64,000 nucleotides of DNA from Lipingzhangella_A rawalii (GCF_031628175.1 NZ_JAVLVT010000006.1:233871-297870), one strand, 5' to 3'; shown: positions 14,996 to 24,032, counted from the first letter of the stretch. Numbers and translations are program-made. Notes: generated by a model not told the origin, from the letters alone.

Positions 14996-16254
14996 GTGGC
15001 TGCTCCAGGGCGAGGGAAGGGTTCGTCGAAGTCGTCCGGGTGGTCCAGGCGCGGTGTGGCCAGGCGGATCCGCTCCAGCCGGGTGTCCTCGGCGCGTTGC
15101 TGGGCGGGACTCAACGGTATCCAGGGGTCCGGGCCTGCGGCGGTGTCGGGCGCGAGCAGCCGGCCGTGTCGGTAGGTCGCGGTGTTGGTCAGGCGCAGGG
15201 GGGCGGTGCGTGTGCCGCCGTGCACGTCGACGACGGGGACGTCGCCTGCGTCGACGTGGAACACCGCGATGTCGGCCGGAGCGCCCGGGCACAGCGTGCC
15301 GGCGTCGATTCCCACGACCTGGGCCGGGCGCAGAGTGGCGGCAGCCACGGCCGTGGGCAGGTCCCAACCCACGGCCAGGAGCTTGGTGAGGACGGTGGGG
15401 AGGTCGAAGGCGGGGCCGTGCACCGAGCGGGCGTGCAGGTCGGTGGAGACGATGGGCTGGACGCCGGCCGCCAGTTCCACCTCCAGGACCTCAAAGTCCA
15501 GGGCGCCCGATCCGTGCCCGAGGTCGAAGACCACGCCCCGGTCTCGGGCCGCGCGGGTCGCCTCGCTGAGCTGACCTCCGGTGACGAGGCCGGTGGCGAC
15601 TCCGGTGGCACAGTGCGTGAGGATGTCCCCCTCCGCGAGCAGAGGCAGGATCTCCGGCACGGCTGGCGGCCCGTAGCCGACGTGCACCATCAGGGGGCGG
15701 CGCAGTAGCCGTGCGAGGCGGATAGCGCGCCGGAGCGGCTCCAGGCCGTTCGGGCCGACCGTGTTGGCGTCGATACGGGCCTTGACCCCGACGACGAAGT
15801 CTCCCTGTCGCGCTGCTGCATGGGCGGCGGTATCCACGTCCAGATTGGCCAGATGGTGGTGTTCCCCGGTCTCGGCAACCAGCCCGACACCGGAGACGTT
15901 CATCAGGGCGTGGACCCGCGCCTGCGCCGGCTCGGCAACGTGGCGGCGTAGCCCGTCGATCCCGTAGGCGCCGGCGGATCCCGCATCGATCCAGGTTGTC
16001 ACGCCGGTGCGCCATGCGAGCGGGTTCGGGTCCACGCCCCAGTAGCTGGCGCCGTGCCACAGATGGGTGTGCATATCCACCAGCCCCGGGGTGATCAGGT
16101 GGCCGGTGACGTCGGTGACCTGGAGCGCGTCCTGTGCCGGGAGCTGCGGGCCGACGTCGGCGATCGTTCCGGCGTGTACGGCCACATCCAGCCGACCATC
16201 CGTTCTCGTGGCCGGATCGATGACCCGCCCGCCCCGCAGCAGCAGGTCCCACAT
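14992..16254 (-). CDS. amidohydrolase/deacetylase-family metallohydrolase
   Basis: The 420-residue protein is an amidohydrolase-superfamily TIM barrel of the EF_0837/Atu3266-like group. Metal ligands are visible in order: H62-x-H64 (MHTHLW), K158 (VGVKARID, likely carboxylated), H191 (MVHVGY), H214 (ILTHC) and D272 (STDLH). Members of this group remove acyl groups from amides or esters. ATG 16254 (MWDLLLRGG) is chosen because the family starts there and GGGAG precedes it. It heads the minus-strand operon with the dehydratase (GTGA overlap) and ridA. Deacylation of an N-acyl amino sugar acid is the inferred role. Confidence 0.8.
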   Translation of the reverse strand: MWDLLLRGGRVIDPATRTDGRLDVAVHAGTIADVGPQLPAQDALQVTDVTGHLITPGLVDMHTHLWHGASYWGVDPNPLAWRTGVTTWIDAGSAGAYGIDGLRRHVAEPAQARVHALMNVSGVGLVAETGEHHHLANLDVDTAAHAAARQGDFVVGVKARIDANTVGPNGLEPLRRAIRLARLLRRPLMVHVGYGPPAVPEILPLLAEGDILTHCATGVATGLVTGGQLSEATRAARDRGVVFDLGHGSGALDFEVLEVELAAGVQPIVSTDLHARSVHGPAFDLPTVLTKLLAVGWDLPTAVAAATLRPAQVVGIDAGTLCPGAPADIAVFHVDAGDVPVVDVHGGTRTAPLRLTNTATYRHGRLLAPDTAAGPDPWIPLSPAQQRAEDTRLERIRLATPRLDHPDDFDEPFPRPGAAT

Positions 16255-16288
16255 GGTGTCTCCCGCCCCCATCCGCATGCTGCACACA

Positions 16289-16305
16289 ACGCAACACTGT
16301 TGCGT
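16289..16305. promoter_or_regulatory. candidate IclR operator (perfect palindrome)
   Basis: ACGCAACA-C-TGTTGCGT is a perfect 8+1+8 palindrome in the 94-base gap between the divergent amidohydrolase and kinase genes. It is the only symmetric site there and is placed to control both arms. The IclR-family regulator encoded in the plus-strand arm is the obvious candidate ligand. No second copy was noticed in the neighbouring intergenic regions. Confidence 0.65.
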
Positions 16306-16348
16306 ATTTGTCACCATGTTGAATAGCATCCCCCCGGAGCGGGGGTCA

Positions 16349-17527
16349 ATGCCCGGCTGGGAACGGCAGGAGTTGCGGGTGCACCAGGAGCCAGAACCAG
16401 AACCCGACGCCACGGCGGGGCCCTCCGTCGATGTTGCGTGCGTCGGGGAGACGATGGCTCTCCTGGTCCCCGAACCGGGCGGTGCTGACCCGGCCCGTCG
16501 GTACCGGCTGGACGTCGGCGGGGCGGAGTCCAATGTGGCGGTGCACCTGGCTCGGCTCGGGCACAGGGTGTCCTGGCACAGCGTCCTCGGCGCGGACGAA
16601 TTCGCCCAGCACATCACCACGCACCTCACCGAGGAGGGGGTGCACTGCGTGGTGCGAACCGATCCGCAGCGCTGTACCGGTCTCTACGTCAAGGAGATCA
16701 CTCCAGGCGGCACCCAGATGCGCTACTACCGTGCCGGCTCGGCGGCATCCACGCTCGCCCCGGACGACGCCACCGGGATCTGGGGCCGGGCTCCTCGACT
16801 GGTGCACACCACCGGAATCACCGCGGCACTGTCCACGGACGCCACCGCCCTGGTGCGCACCCTACTCCGCGACGTTCCAGTCGATGCCCCGGTGGGGGAG
16901 AGCGCGTCGCCGGGGCAGGGGCCGAGCCCCGGGCCACTGCGCAGCTTCGACGTGAACTACCGGCCGGCCCTGCACGGCTCCCCACGGTGCGACAGCAGCC
17001 ATAGCCAGCACCCTCAGCACCCTCTGGGCAGCCCGCCGACGGCGGGTGCACCTTACGACGGAGAGGCCACTGCTCCGGAGTACGCCGCTCTGCTGCACCA
17101 TCTGGCGCAGTCCGCGGATGTTGTCTTCTGCGGGCTGGACGAAGCCGCGGCCCTGTGGAACACCTCCACCGTGACGGAGGTGCGCGCGCTGCTGGATCGG
17201 CCGGATCTGGTGGTGGTCAAGCAGGGAGCCGACGGGGTGACCGCGCTGGGGCGCACGGACGTGCACGCCGTGCCGGCTCCGCAGGTGGAGGTGGTTGAAC
17301 CGGTGGGGGCCGGGGACGCCTTCGCCGCGGGAGTTCTACACGGGCTCCTGTCCGGCGCCGGTATCCGCGAGTGTCTCGCGGTGGGGACACGGCTGGCCGG
17401 TACGGTGCTCGGGGTTGATGGCGACGTGCCCCCACGTGCGGCCCCGGCGGGTGGCCGGATCCCGCAGCCCGGAGGGGACCCGGTTCCCCGAAACCGGGTC
17501 GAGGAAGGAACAGCGGATGTCGAGTAG
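16349..17527 (+). CDS. PfkB-family sugar kinase, probably 2-keto-3-deoxygluconate kinase
   Basis: This 392-residue PfkB/ribokinase-family kinase opens with VACVGETMALLVPEP, has RLDVGGAESNVAVHLARLG (sugar-binding region) and the signature VEPVGAGDAFAAGVLHGLL with the catalytic aspartate in GAGD. The early ETM and GAESN patterns fit KDG kinases. A low-complexity insertion lies mid-protein (about residues 185-240). ATG 16349 is preceded by GGAG and GGGGG; an upstream ATG near 16316 lacks a ribosome site. The 3' end overlaps the IclR gene by 11 bases. It should phosphorylate the keto acid made by the divergent arm. Confidence 0.8.
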   Translation: MPGWERQELRVHQEPEPEPDATAGPSVDVACVGETMALLVPEPGGADPARRYRLDVGGAESNVAVHLARLGHRVSWHSVLGADEFAQHITTHLTEEGVHCVVRTDPQRCTGLYVKEITPGGTQMRYYRAGSAASTLAPDDATGIWGRAPRLVHTTGITAALSTDATALVRTLLRDVPVDAPVGESASPGQGPSPGPLRSFDVNYRPALHGSPRCDSSHSQHPQHPLGSPPTAGAPYDGEATAPEYAALLHHLAQSADVVFCGLDEAAALWNTSTVTEVRALLDRPDLVVVKQGADGVTALGRTDVHAVPAPQVEVVEPVGAGDAFAAGVLHGLLSGAGIRECLAVGTRLAGTVLGVDGDVPPRAAPAGGRIPQPGGDPVPRNRVEEGTADVE

Positions 17528-18263
17528 CGTGGAGCGGGCGTTGCACGTGCTCGTGGAGCTGGCCGATGGCCCGATCACCATCAGTGAAGTGGCCCGGCGG
17601 CTGGAGGTGCACCGCACCACCTCCCTGCGGCTGCTACGCACCCTGGAGGACGAGCATTTCGTTCGCCGTACCGCGGACGGTCGCTATCGGATCGGTCCAC
17701 GGATGGTGACGCTGGCCCATGCTGCCCTGGAAGGGTTGGACGTGCGGAGTGCCGCCGGCAGTCACCTGCGGGAACTTGGTGCGGCCTGCGGCCATACTGT
17801 GCACCTTGCCGGCCTCGAGGGGGGCCAGGTGATGTACCTGGACAAGGTCGAGTCCCGTCATGCGGTGCGGATGTACTCCCGCATCGGTGCGCTGGCCCCC
17901 CTGCACGCCACCGGGGTCGGTAAGGCAATTCTTGCGGCCATGTCGAAACAGGAGCGGAGCTCGCTGCTGGGCGCCGAACCGTTCGGGCGTTACACATCGA
18001 ACACCCGCACCACTCATGCGGCGTTGGAGTCGGACCTGGTCCAGGCGGCCGCCCTCGGCTGGGTCCTGGATGACTATGAGCATGAGGAGTTCATTCACTG
18101 CATCGCGGCTCCGGTTCGCGACGCCTCCGGCGGAGTCACCGCCGCGGTGTCGATATCGGCGCCCGGCTTTGTCCTGGACCGTCCGGGGCTGCTGTCCCTC
18201 GTCGACGATCTCACCACCACCGCCACCCGGATCAGCGAGGAACTTGGATGGGACAGCCCATGA
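17517..18263 (+). CDS. IclR-family transcriptional regulator
   Basis: The 248-residue protein has an N-terminal winged helix (SSVERALHVLVELADGPIT ... SEVARRLEVHRTTSLRLLRTLE) and the IclR effector domain (LHATGVGKAILAAMS, DDYEHEEFIHCIAAPVRD, GGVTAAVSIS). IclR regulators commonly repress sugar-acid catabolism and respond to pathway intermediates. AAGGA lies 8 bases before ATG 17517. It overlaps both neighbours, so it is produced with the kinase and aldolase. The palindrome at 16289-16305 is its likely target. Confidence 0.9.
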   Translation: MSSSVERALHVLVELADGPITISEVARRLEVHRTTSLRLLRTLEDEHFVRRTADGRYRIGPRMVTLAHAALEGLDVRSAAGSHLRELGAACGHTVHLAGLEGGQVMYLDKVESRHAVRMYSRIGALAPLHATGVGKAILAAMSKQERSSLLGAEPFGRYTSNTRTTHAALESDLVQAAALGWVLDDYEHEEFIHCIAAPVRDASGGVTAAVSISAPGFVLDRPGLLSLVDDLTTTATRISEELGWDSP

Positions 18264-18943
18264 CCCGCGCGGACAGCGGAAGTACGCAGGCATCGGACAC
18301 CGGGGCCCGCTCGGCCTGGGCGGACTTTTTCGCCGGGGAGTTCGCCGAGATGCCACTCGTGGTGATTCTGCGCGGTGTGGCGGAACGCCAGGCGCTTGCC
18401 ACGGCCCGCGCCGCCTGGGCGGCCGGGATCCGGCTGGTGGAGGTCACCGTGGAGACCCAGCAGGGGCTGGCAACACTGGAGACCCTGGCCCGGGCGGCGC
18501 CGCGGGGTGTTCCCGTGGGGGCGGGAACCGTCACTACTCCCGCCTTGCTGGAACGGGCCGTCGCGGCGGGGGCGGGTTTCGGCGTGGCCCCCGGACTGGA
18601 TGTGGACACGGTGCAGGCCGCGGACCAGCAGGGACTTCCGTTCCTCCCGGGCGTTGCCACACCCACCGAGGCGGGTAACGCGTTTCGGCTGGGACTTCGC
18701 GCAGTCAAAGCCTTTCCGGCCTCGGTGCTGGGGCCGCGATGGGTGCGGGCCCTGTCCGGGCCGTTTCCGCAGCTGCGGATGGTGGCGACCGGGGGTGTCA
18801 CCCAGGACACCGCACCCGACTTCCTGAGTGCTGGCGCCCTGGCCGTCGGGGTTGGGCAGACCTCGGCCACCCCGGACACGCTCCCCACCCTCGTTGAGGC
18901 GGTGGCACCCTGGGCCGTCCGCTCGCGCCCGGGAGTCCACTGA
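18248..18943 (+). CDS. KDPG-type aldolase (bifunctional 2-keto-4-hydroxyglutarate/KDPG aldolase family)
   Basis: This 231-residue class I aldolase has the family motifs VVILRG (about residues 38-43), VEVTVET with E69, PVGAGTV, the Schiff-base lysine K154 in RAVKAFPAS, and ATGGVT. It would split 2-keto-3-deoxy-6-phosphogluconate into pyruvate and glyceraldehyde 3-phosphate, the final step of the pathway suggested by the operon. ATG 18248 has AGGA upstream; ATG 18260 overlaps the IclR stop and is also possible. Its last codons form one arm of a strong terminator hairpin. Confidence 0.85.
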   Translation: MGQPMTRADSGSTQASDTGARSAWADFFAGEFAEMPLVVILRGVAERQALATARAAWAAGIRLVEVTVETQQGLATLETLARAAPRGVPVGAGTVTTPALLERAVAAGAGFGVAPGLDVDTVQAADQQGLPFLPGVATPTEAGNAFRLGLRAVKAFPASVLGPRWVRALSGPFPQLRMVATGGVTQDTAPDFLSAGALAVGVGQTSATPDTLPTLVEAVAPWAVRSRPGVH

Positions 18944-18961
18944 CCTCCCGGGCGCGAGCGG
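18919..18961. terminator. 17-bp perfect stem between convergent genes
   Basis: CCGCTCGCGCCCGGGAG (18919-18935) and CTCCCGGGCGCGAGCGG (18945-18961) are perfectly complementary around a 9-base loop. The loop holds the aldolase stop codon. It lies between the convergent aldolase and PTS EIIA genes and can serve both strands. Confidence 0.8.
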
Positions 18962-19001
18962 TGTCGCGTGCGCGCGTCCCCCGCGTTTCGGGTCCGTCGC
19001 C

Positions 19002-19475
19002 TCAGATCACCGTCTGGAGCGTTGTGAGTAGGCTCGCGTCACAGTCAGCGGCACGCATGCGGTCGACGGTGTCGGCATTGCTCAGGAGTAGGGCCAGCTC
19101 GCGTAGGGCTGCGGTGTGGGCGCCGGGCTCGGTGACGGCGAACGGGACGAGCAAGTCAACGGGATCGTTGCTGTCGTGTCCGAACAGCACCGGAGTCTCG
19201 AGGGTCACCAGGGCCAGCCCCGGCCGCAGCACCCCGGCCCCGGGGCGGGCATGCGGCAGGGCGATTCCCGGTGCGACCACGATGTAGGGGCCATGTTCGC
19301 GGATCACGGTAGACATCTCGGTGACGTAGTCCTCGGTGCATACCCCGGCGCGTACCAGTAGCTCTCCGGACACGGACACGGCTTCCCTCCAGTCGGCAAC
19401 GGCGCGCCGGGCCTGTACCCGTGCCGGGTCCCGAAGATCACTCAGCCAGGTGACGTTCGGGCTGTCCTGGGCCAT
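19002..19475 (-). CDS. stand-alone PTS EIIA protein (fructose/mannitol/ascorbate class)
   Basis: This 157-residue protein has the EIIA type 2 fold, with the phosphohistidine motif IALPHARPG (H75) and the preceding VVAPG stretch. EIIA proteins receive a phosphate from HPr and pass it to EIIB; isolated ones often act as regulators. No EIIB or EIIC gene is nearby. ATG 19475 follows AAGGAG at 7 bases. It is convergent with the KDPG-aldolase arm, so a link to uptake or regulation of that substrate is possible but unproved. Confidence 0.8.
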   Translation of the reverse strand: MAQDSPNVTWLSDLRDPARVQARRAVADWREAVSVSGELLVRAGVCTEDYVTEMSTVIREHGPYIVVAPGIALPHARPGAGVLRPGLALVTLETPVLFGHDSNDPVDLLVPFAVTEPGAHTAALRELALLLSNADTVDRMRAADCDASLLTTLQTVI

Positions 19476-19770
19476 TGGCGCACTCCTTAACGGTGCGGAG
19501 GGCAGATATCGCTCAGGGTGAGCGAGATTCGCAGTGAGGTCAAGAGAGCTTTCCGGTTTCGGCCACATCACATACCCGTATTCCAGTCATATTGATTCGG
19601 GTGTTTCCGCTCGGCGCACACACCAACCGCTCGTCGTCCACCCGGCGCGCGCTCGGCGCGCGGCGGACACGTCCGGCGCTCATCGCGGTGCAGCTACTCC
19701 AGTCCTCCTCGTGTTGCTGCTTACAGTGCCGCGTAATCCAGATCACATATCCCCCGTGAAGGAGGCGGAA

Positions 19771-20211
19771 GTGACCAGCACCCGAGCGGAGGCGCCGGAG
19801 GGCGCCGCGGCTGGCTCGGACCGTGCCGACATCGGCACGGCCGCCGTGGCCATGCACGCGGACCCCCGGTTCCGGGCGCTGCGGCGTCGCCTTACCGTAT
19901 TCATCTTCCCCATGAGCATCGCGTTCATGGCCTGGTACCTGCTTTACGTGATCATGTCGGGCTACGCGCGGGACCTGATGAGCGTGGTGCTCTTCGGCTC
20001 GGTCAACCTCGCCCTGCTGTTCGGACTGCTCCAGTTCATCAGCACCTTCGGCATCGCGCTGGTCTATTCCCGATACGCCGCACGTCGGCTCGATCCGCTG
20101 TCCACCGAGCTGCGGGTGGAGCTGGAGAACGGCGACGCAGCGGGAGCCGGTGTCGCATCCGCGGACAACCGGGACGCTGAACCCACCACGATGCGGGAGG
20201 CAGGCGCATGA
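19771..20211 (+). CDS. DUF485 membrane protein
   Basis: The 146-residue protein starts at GTG 19771 with GGAGG 5 bases upstream. It has two transmembrane helices (about residues 47-70 and 78-102) after an RALRRRLTVFIFPMSIAF segment typical of DUF485 (YjcH-like). Such proteins are encoded directly before acetate or carboxylate symporters of the ActP type, as here (ATGA overlap). The C-terminal tail is hydrophilic and longer than in E. coli YjcH. A helper function for the transporter is inferred. Confidence 0.85.
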   Translation: MTSTRAEAPEGAAAGSDRADIGTAAVAMHADPRFRALRRRLTVFIFPMSIAFMAWYLLYVIMSGYARDLMSVVLFGSVNLALLFGLLQFISTFGIALVYSRYAARRLDPLSTELRVELENGDAAGAGVASADNRDAEPTTMREAGA

Positions 20212-21884
20212 TCCTGGCAGCCGAAACCGACGCGGGACGTGGCGTCACCATCACCCTGTTCCTGCTCATGGTCGCGGCCACGCTGTACGTCACGGTCTGG
20301 GCCAGCCGGCGTACCCGTTCGGCCACCGACTTCTACTCGGGTGGACGCGGGTTCTCCGCGTGGCAGAACGGCATGGCCATCGGCAGTGACTACATGTCCG
20401 CGGCCTCGTTCCTCGGCATTGCCGGGATGATCGCGTTGTCCGGCTACGACGGATTCCTGTACTCCATCGGGTTTCTCGTGGCCTGGCTCGTGGCGCTGTT
20501 GCTGATCGCCGAGCTGCTGCGCAATTCCGGACGCTTCACCATGGCCGACGTGGTGTCCTACCGCATGCGGCAACGTCCGGTACGAACCGCCGCAGCCTTC
20601 TCCACCATTACCGTGTCGATCTTTTACCTGCTGGCACAGATGGTGGGGGCCGGGGCCCTGATCGCACTGCTGCTGGGGATCCGGGAAGGGGAAACCTTCC
20701 TGGGGATGGACGCCGACACCGCGAAGATCGTGGGCATCGTCGTGGTCGGGATCCTCATGATTACCTATGTCTCGCTCGGGGGCATGAAGGGCACCACCTG
20801 GGTCCAGATCATCAAGGCCGGTGTGCTGATGAGCGGTGCGGCCCTGCTGTCGCTCCTGGTGCTCTCGATGTACGGGTTCAACCTGAACGCGCTGATGACC
20901 GATGCCGCCACCGCCAGCGGCGAGGGGCGGTCCTTCCTCGAACCGGGCCAGGTCTACGGCGTGGAGGTCGCCGGCGATCCCCTCCAGACCCTGTGGAACA
21001 AGTTGGACCTGATCAGTCTGGGACTGGCGCTCGTGCTGGGGACGGCCGGACTTCCGCACATCCTGATCCGGTTCTACACCGTGCCCAACGCCAAGGCAGC
21101 GCGTACCTCCGTCAACTGGGCGATCGGGCTGATCGGGACCTTCTACCTGCTCACCCTCGTGCTCGGATTCGGAGCCGCGGCGATCGTGGGACACGACGCG
21201 ATCAGCGCCCAGGACTCCGCGGGTAACACCGCCGCGCCGCAGACTGCCGAGGCGGTTGGCCAGGCCTTGGGCGGAGTCGGCCTCGGTGCGATTCTGCTCG
21301 CCTTCATCGCCGCGGCCGCGTTCGCCGCCATCCTGTCCACCGTCGCGGGGCTGACCCTGGCCTCCTCCTCGTCGCTCGCGCACGACTTCTACGGCAAGGT
21401 GATCCGCCGCGGTAAGACCACCGAGGCCGAGGAGATGCGCGTAGCCCGAATCGCGGCCGTCGGTATCGGCGTGATCGCCATCTTCCTGTCGGTGTTCGCG
21501 CAGAATCTCAATGTAGCCTTCCTGGTTGCGCTCGCGTTCGCGATCGCAGCGTCGGCGAACCTGCCCACCCTGCTGCTGAGCCTGTTCTGGAAACGGTTCA
21601 ACACCGCGGGTGCCGTCGCGGGAATCTACGGCGGCCTGGTCAGCGCCGTGGGTCTCGTCTTCTTCTCGCCTGTCGTCTCGGGGACCGAGGACTCCCTGTT
21701 CGGGGCCGGAGTCGACTTCGCCTGGTTCCCACTGGAGAACCCGGGACTGGTCTCCATCCCGCTCAGCCTGGTCTGCGCGGTTATCGGCACGGTGTGCTCG
21801 ACGGAACGGGACGTCGACGGCTTCGCCCGGCTCCAGGTGCGGGCGCTGACCGGGGCCGGGGCCGCGGGGCCCGACCGGGGATGA
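20208..21884 (+). CDS. sodium/solute symporter (acetate permease ActP-like)
   Basis: The 558-residue protein belongs to the sodium:solute symporter family. About 13 hydrophobic helices are visible, together with the family motifs SATDFYSGGRGFSAWQNGMA, GSDYMSAASFLGIAG and GLPHILIRFYTVPNAKAAR. These are characteristic of cation/acetate symporters (ActP, MctC). The expected substrate is acetate, pyruvate or propionate. It overlaps the DUF485 gene and stands upstream of the LytS/LytR genes, suggesting a sensing-plus-uptake operon. Confidence 0.9.
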   Translation: MILAAETDAGRGVTITLFLLMVAATLYVTVWASRRTRSATDFYSGGRGFSAWQNGMAIGSDYMSAASFLGIAGMIALSGYDGFLYSIGFLVAWLVALLLIAELLRNSGRFTMADVVSYRMRQRPVRTAAAFSTITVSIFYLLAQMVGAGALIALLLGIREGETFLGMDADTAKIVGIVVVGILMITYVSLGGMKGTTWVQIIKAGVLMSGAALLSLLVLSMYGFNLNALMTDAATASGEGRSFLEPGQVYGVEVAGDPLQTLWNKLDLISLGLALVLGTAGLPHILIRFYTVPNAKAARTSVNWAIGLIGTFYLLTLVLGFGAAAIVGHDAISAQDSAGNTAAPQTAEAVGQALGGVGLGAILLAFIAAAAFAAILSTVAGLTLASSSSLAHDFYGKVIRRGKTTEAEEMRVARIAAVGIGVIAIFLSVFAQNLNVAFLVALAFAIAASANLPTLLLSLFWKRFNTAGAVAGIYGGLVSAVGLVFFSPVVSGTEDSLFGAGVDFAWFPLENPGLVSIPLSLVCAVIGTVCSTERDVDGFARLQVRALTGAGAAGPDRG

Positions 21885-22116
21885 GCTCCGCAGGGCTGCC
21901 CGCCACCCTCGCCGCCGCACCCGACGGCCAGGGCTCCCGGGCAGCCCTCCGGGGACCGCCGCCACGCCAGTGGCCATCGTGACGCCCACCGGCCGGCGTG
22001 GTGGCGGGACGTTGTGGGGCCGGGTGTTCCCGTCGCCCGGCCCCTGTCCAGCTGCTCCGTGGATGCGGATGGTTCCGGACCCCGGGCCCCGCGAGCGGCT
22101 GCGATACCGTGAGGCC

Positions 22117-23229
22117 GTGTCGAACGGCTGGTGGCAGCACCTACGCCGCGCCCTACTGCCCATGCGGCTCACCTGGCCGGACTGGTACAGCGCGCGCACC
22201 CCGAAACGCGACAACGCCGTCACCCTGCTGCGTCAGGCCCAGGCGATCGACGCCGACCTCCAGGACGGCCTCCACGGCCGACAGGCCGCAGGGGCGGCGC
22301 GCCGACTGTGCCGCATTCTCGCCCTGGACGCGCTCGTACTCGCCGATCTGGACGGTCCCGTGGCCCAGCACGGCACCCTTCCGGCCGATGCGGACGTTCC
22401 CGCCCTGCTCGCCCGCGTCTACGGGCACGGCCGCACCGTGCGGCAGCCGCCGTTGTGTGCCGTTCCCCTTCTCGTCGCGGACGAACTCGCCGGATGCCTT
22501 GTGGCCTGCGGGGACGTCTCCGCAACGGAGCTGGAGAGCGCGGCCGGCCTTGTGGCAGAATCCCTGGACCACGCCGCACTACGCAGGACGCGAGACCGGA
22601 TCGCGGCCGCGGACCTGCGCACCCTGCGGGCCCAGATCTCTCCCCATTTCGTGCACAACGCGCTCGCCGCGATCGCCGCACTCATTCATACCGATCCGGA
22701 CCAGGCCCGACAGCTCCTCAGCGACTTCGCCGACTATCTCCGCTACAGCTTCTCCGTCGAAGGTGACTATGTCACTGTGGCCACGGAGCTCCAGGCCATC
22801 CAGACCTATCTGGAGCTCCAGCGCGCCCGGTTCCCCGAACGGCTGAACGTAACCGTGCGGATGGCACCCGAGGTTCTGCCGGTCGCGGTTCCGTTCCTGG
22901 TGGTGCAGCCGATCGTCGAGAACGCGATTCGGCACGGGCTGGAACCGAAGACCGAACCGGGAACCATCGCCGTGTCCGGATACGGCGAGGGGCCGCTGTG
23001 TGTGATCGAGGTCGAGGACGACGGTGTCGGCATGGACCCGGAACTGGCACGCGCCATCCTCGCCGGTACCGGCCCCGCGGCCCGCGGGGTGGGGCTCGCC
23101 AACGTCGACCAGCGGCTGCGCACTGTCTACGGTCCCGAATACGGCCTGGTCATCGAGACCGCGCCGGACAGTGGGACGAAGGTTATGATTCGGGTTCCGC
23201 GGTATATGCGGGGGGTGGTTGCCTCGTGA
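22117..23229 (+). CDS. LytS-type sensor histidine kinase without membrane helices
   Basis: The kinase has a GAF-like N-terminal region (about residues 25-150), the His_kinase motif ISPHFVHNALAAIAALI with phospho-acceptor H177, and an ATPase domain (QPIVENAIRHGLEPK N-box, DDGVGMDPE, GVGLANVDQRL). This is the LytS/YehU class, which pairs with LytTR regulators. The start is uncertain: GTG 22117 suits homologues, but the frame is open to 21970. No transmembrane segment is visible, so the signal is probably cytoplasmic or sensed via the symporter. It overlaps the response regulator by GTGA. Confidence 0.8.
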   Translation: MSNGWWQHLRRALLPMRLTWPDWYSARTPKRDNAVTLLRQAQAIDADLQDGLHGRQAAGAARRLCRILALDALVLADLDGPVAQHGTLPADADVPALLARVYGHGRTVRQPPLCAVPLLVADELAGCLVACGDVSATELESAAGLVAESLDHAALRRTRDRIAAADLRTLRAQISPHFVHNALAAIAALIHTDPDQARQLLSDFADYLRYSFSVEGDYVTVATELQAIQTYLELQRARFPERLNVTVRMAPEVLPVAVPFLVVQPIVENAIRHGLEPKTEPGTIAVSGYGEGPLCVIEVEDDGVGMDPELARAILAGTGPAARGVGLANVDQRLRTVYGPEYGLVIETAPDSGTKVMIRVPRYMRGVVAS

Positions 23230-24032
23230 GTTCGACAGGCCCGACACTGCGCTGTCTCGTCGTGGAGGACGAGACCGGAACCCGGGAGGAGCTAGCCGGG
23301 CTACTGCGTTCCATGCCCGAAATCGTTGACGTGACCACGGCTGCGACCGGTGCCGATGCGGTACGCCTGCTCGGTACCCACGAGTTCCACGCGGCTTTCC
23401 TGGACATTCTGATGCCCGGGTTGGACGGGATGGACGTCGCCCGTGTCCTCAGTAACCTGGCTCGCCCGCCCGCCATCGTGTTCGTCACCGCCTCCGAGGC
23501 CCACGCCGTGGACGCTTTCGGGGTCGGGGCCGTGGACTACCTGTTGAAACCGATCCGTGCGGAACGTCTGGCCGAGGCGGTTTCTCGCATTCTTGCCCTG
23601 CGGCGGCCCGACCCCGTCCCCGATCCGGACGACGAGCTCGACGTGGTCCAGATCGAGGTCGGCCGGCGTACCGTGTTCGTGCGCCGGGACGACATCCAGT
23701 TCGTCGAGGCCCAGGGAGACTATGTGCGACTGTGTACAGCCGAGGACTCCCACCTGATCCGGCTGTCGCTGTCCTACCTGGAGGACATCTGGGCGTCGGC
23801 CGGGTTCACCCGCACCCACCGCGGTTATCTGGTCGCGGTGCCCTGGGTCCGTGACCTGCGGGTGACGAACTCGGCCGGCCTGGTCGCGGTGACTCCCGCC
23901 GGGGACGTTCCGGTCAGCCGTCGGCACACGCGGGCCCTGAAGGAGCGGCTGTTGGCCGCCGCCCGCGAGAGCCACCCCATGACGCGTGGAACCGGGGGAT
24001 CCACAGCGTCCAGGCCCCGGGGGGAGGAGTGA
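23226..24032 (+). CDS. LytR/AlgR-type response regulator
   Basis: The 268-residue protein has a receiver domain (phospho-acceptor D60 in AAFLDILMPGLDG, then VFVTAS and YLLKPI) and a C-terminal LytTR DNA-binding domain (VFVRRDDIQFVEAQGDYVRL, THRGYLVAVPWV, PVSRRHTRALKERL). It is the partner of the kinase whose stop it overlaps. In actinobacteria this pair is frequently found between DUF485/ActP genes and is presumed to activate them in response to a carboxylate. The target site was not identified. Confidence 0.9.
   Translation: MSSTGPTLRCLVVEDETGTREELAGLLRSMPEIVDVTTAATGADAVRLLGTHEFHAAFLDILMPGLDGMDVARVLSNLARPPAIVFVTASEAHAVDAFGVGAVDYLLKPIRAERLAEAVSRILALRRPDPVPDPDDELDVVQIEVGRRTVFVRRDDIQFVEAQGDYVRLCTAEDSHLIRLSLSYLEDIWASAGFTRTHRGYLVAVPWVRDLRVTNSAGLVAVTPAGDVPVSRRHTRALKERLLAAARESHPMTRGTGGSTASRPRGEE

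Noticed and set aside
19574..19602. ACCCG...CGGGT half-sites before the DUF485/symporter operon as a LytR operator
   Set aside because: Only five-base arms with a 19-base spacer; such matches are expected by chance in this base composition.
20064..22223. 719-codon open frame on the minus strand
   Set aside because: It is antisense to the first symporter and the kinase leader; composition is Arg/Gly/Asp/His-rich without domains, typical for a GC-rich shadow frame.
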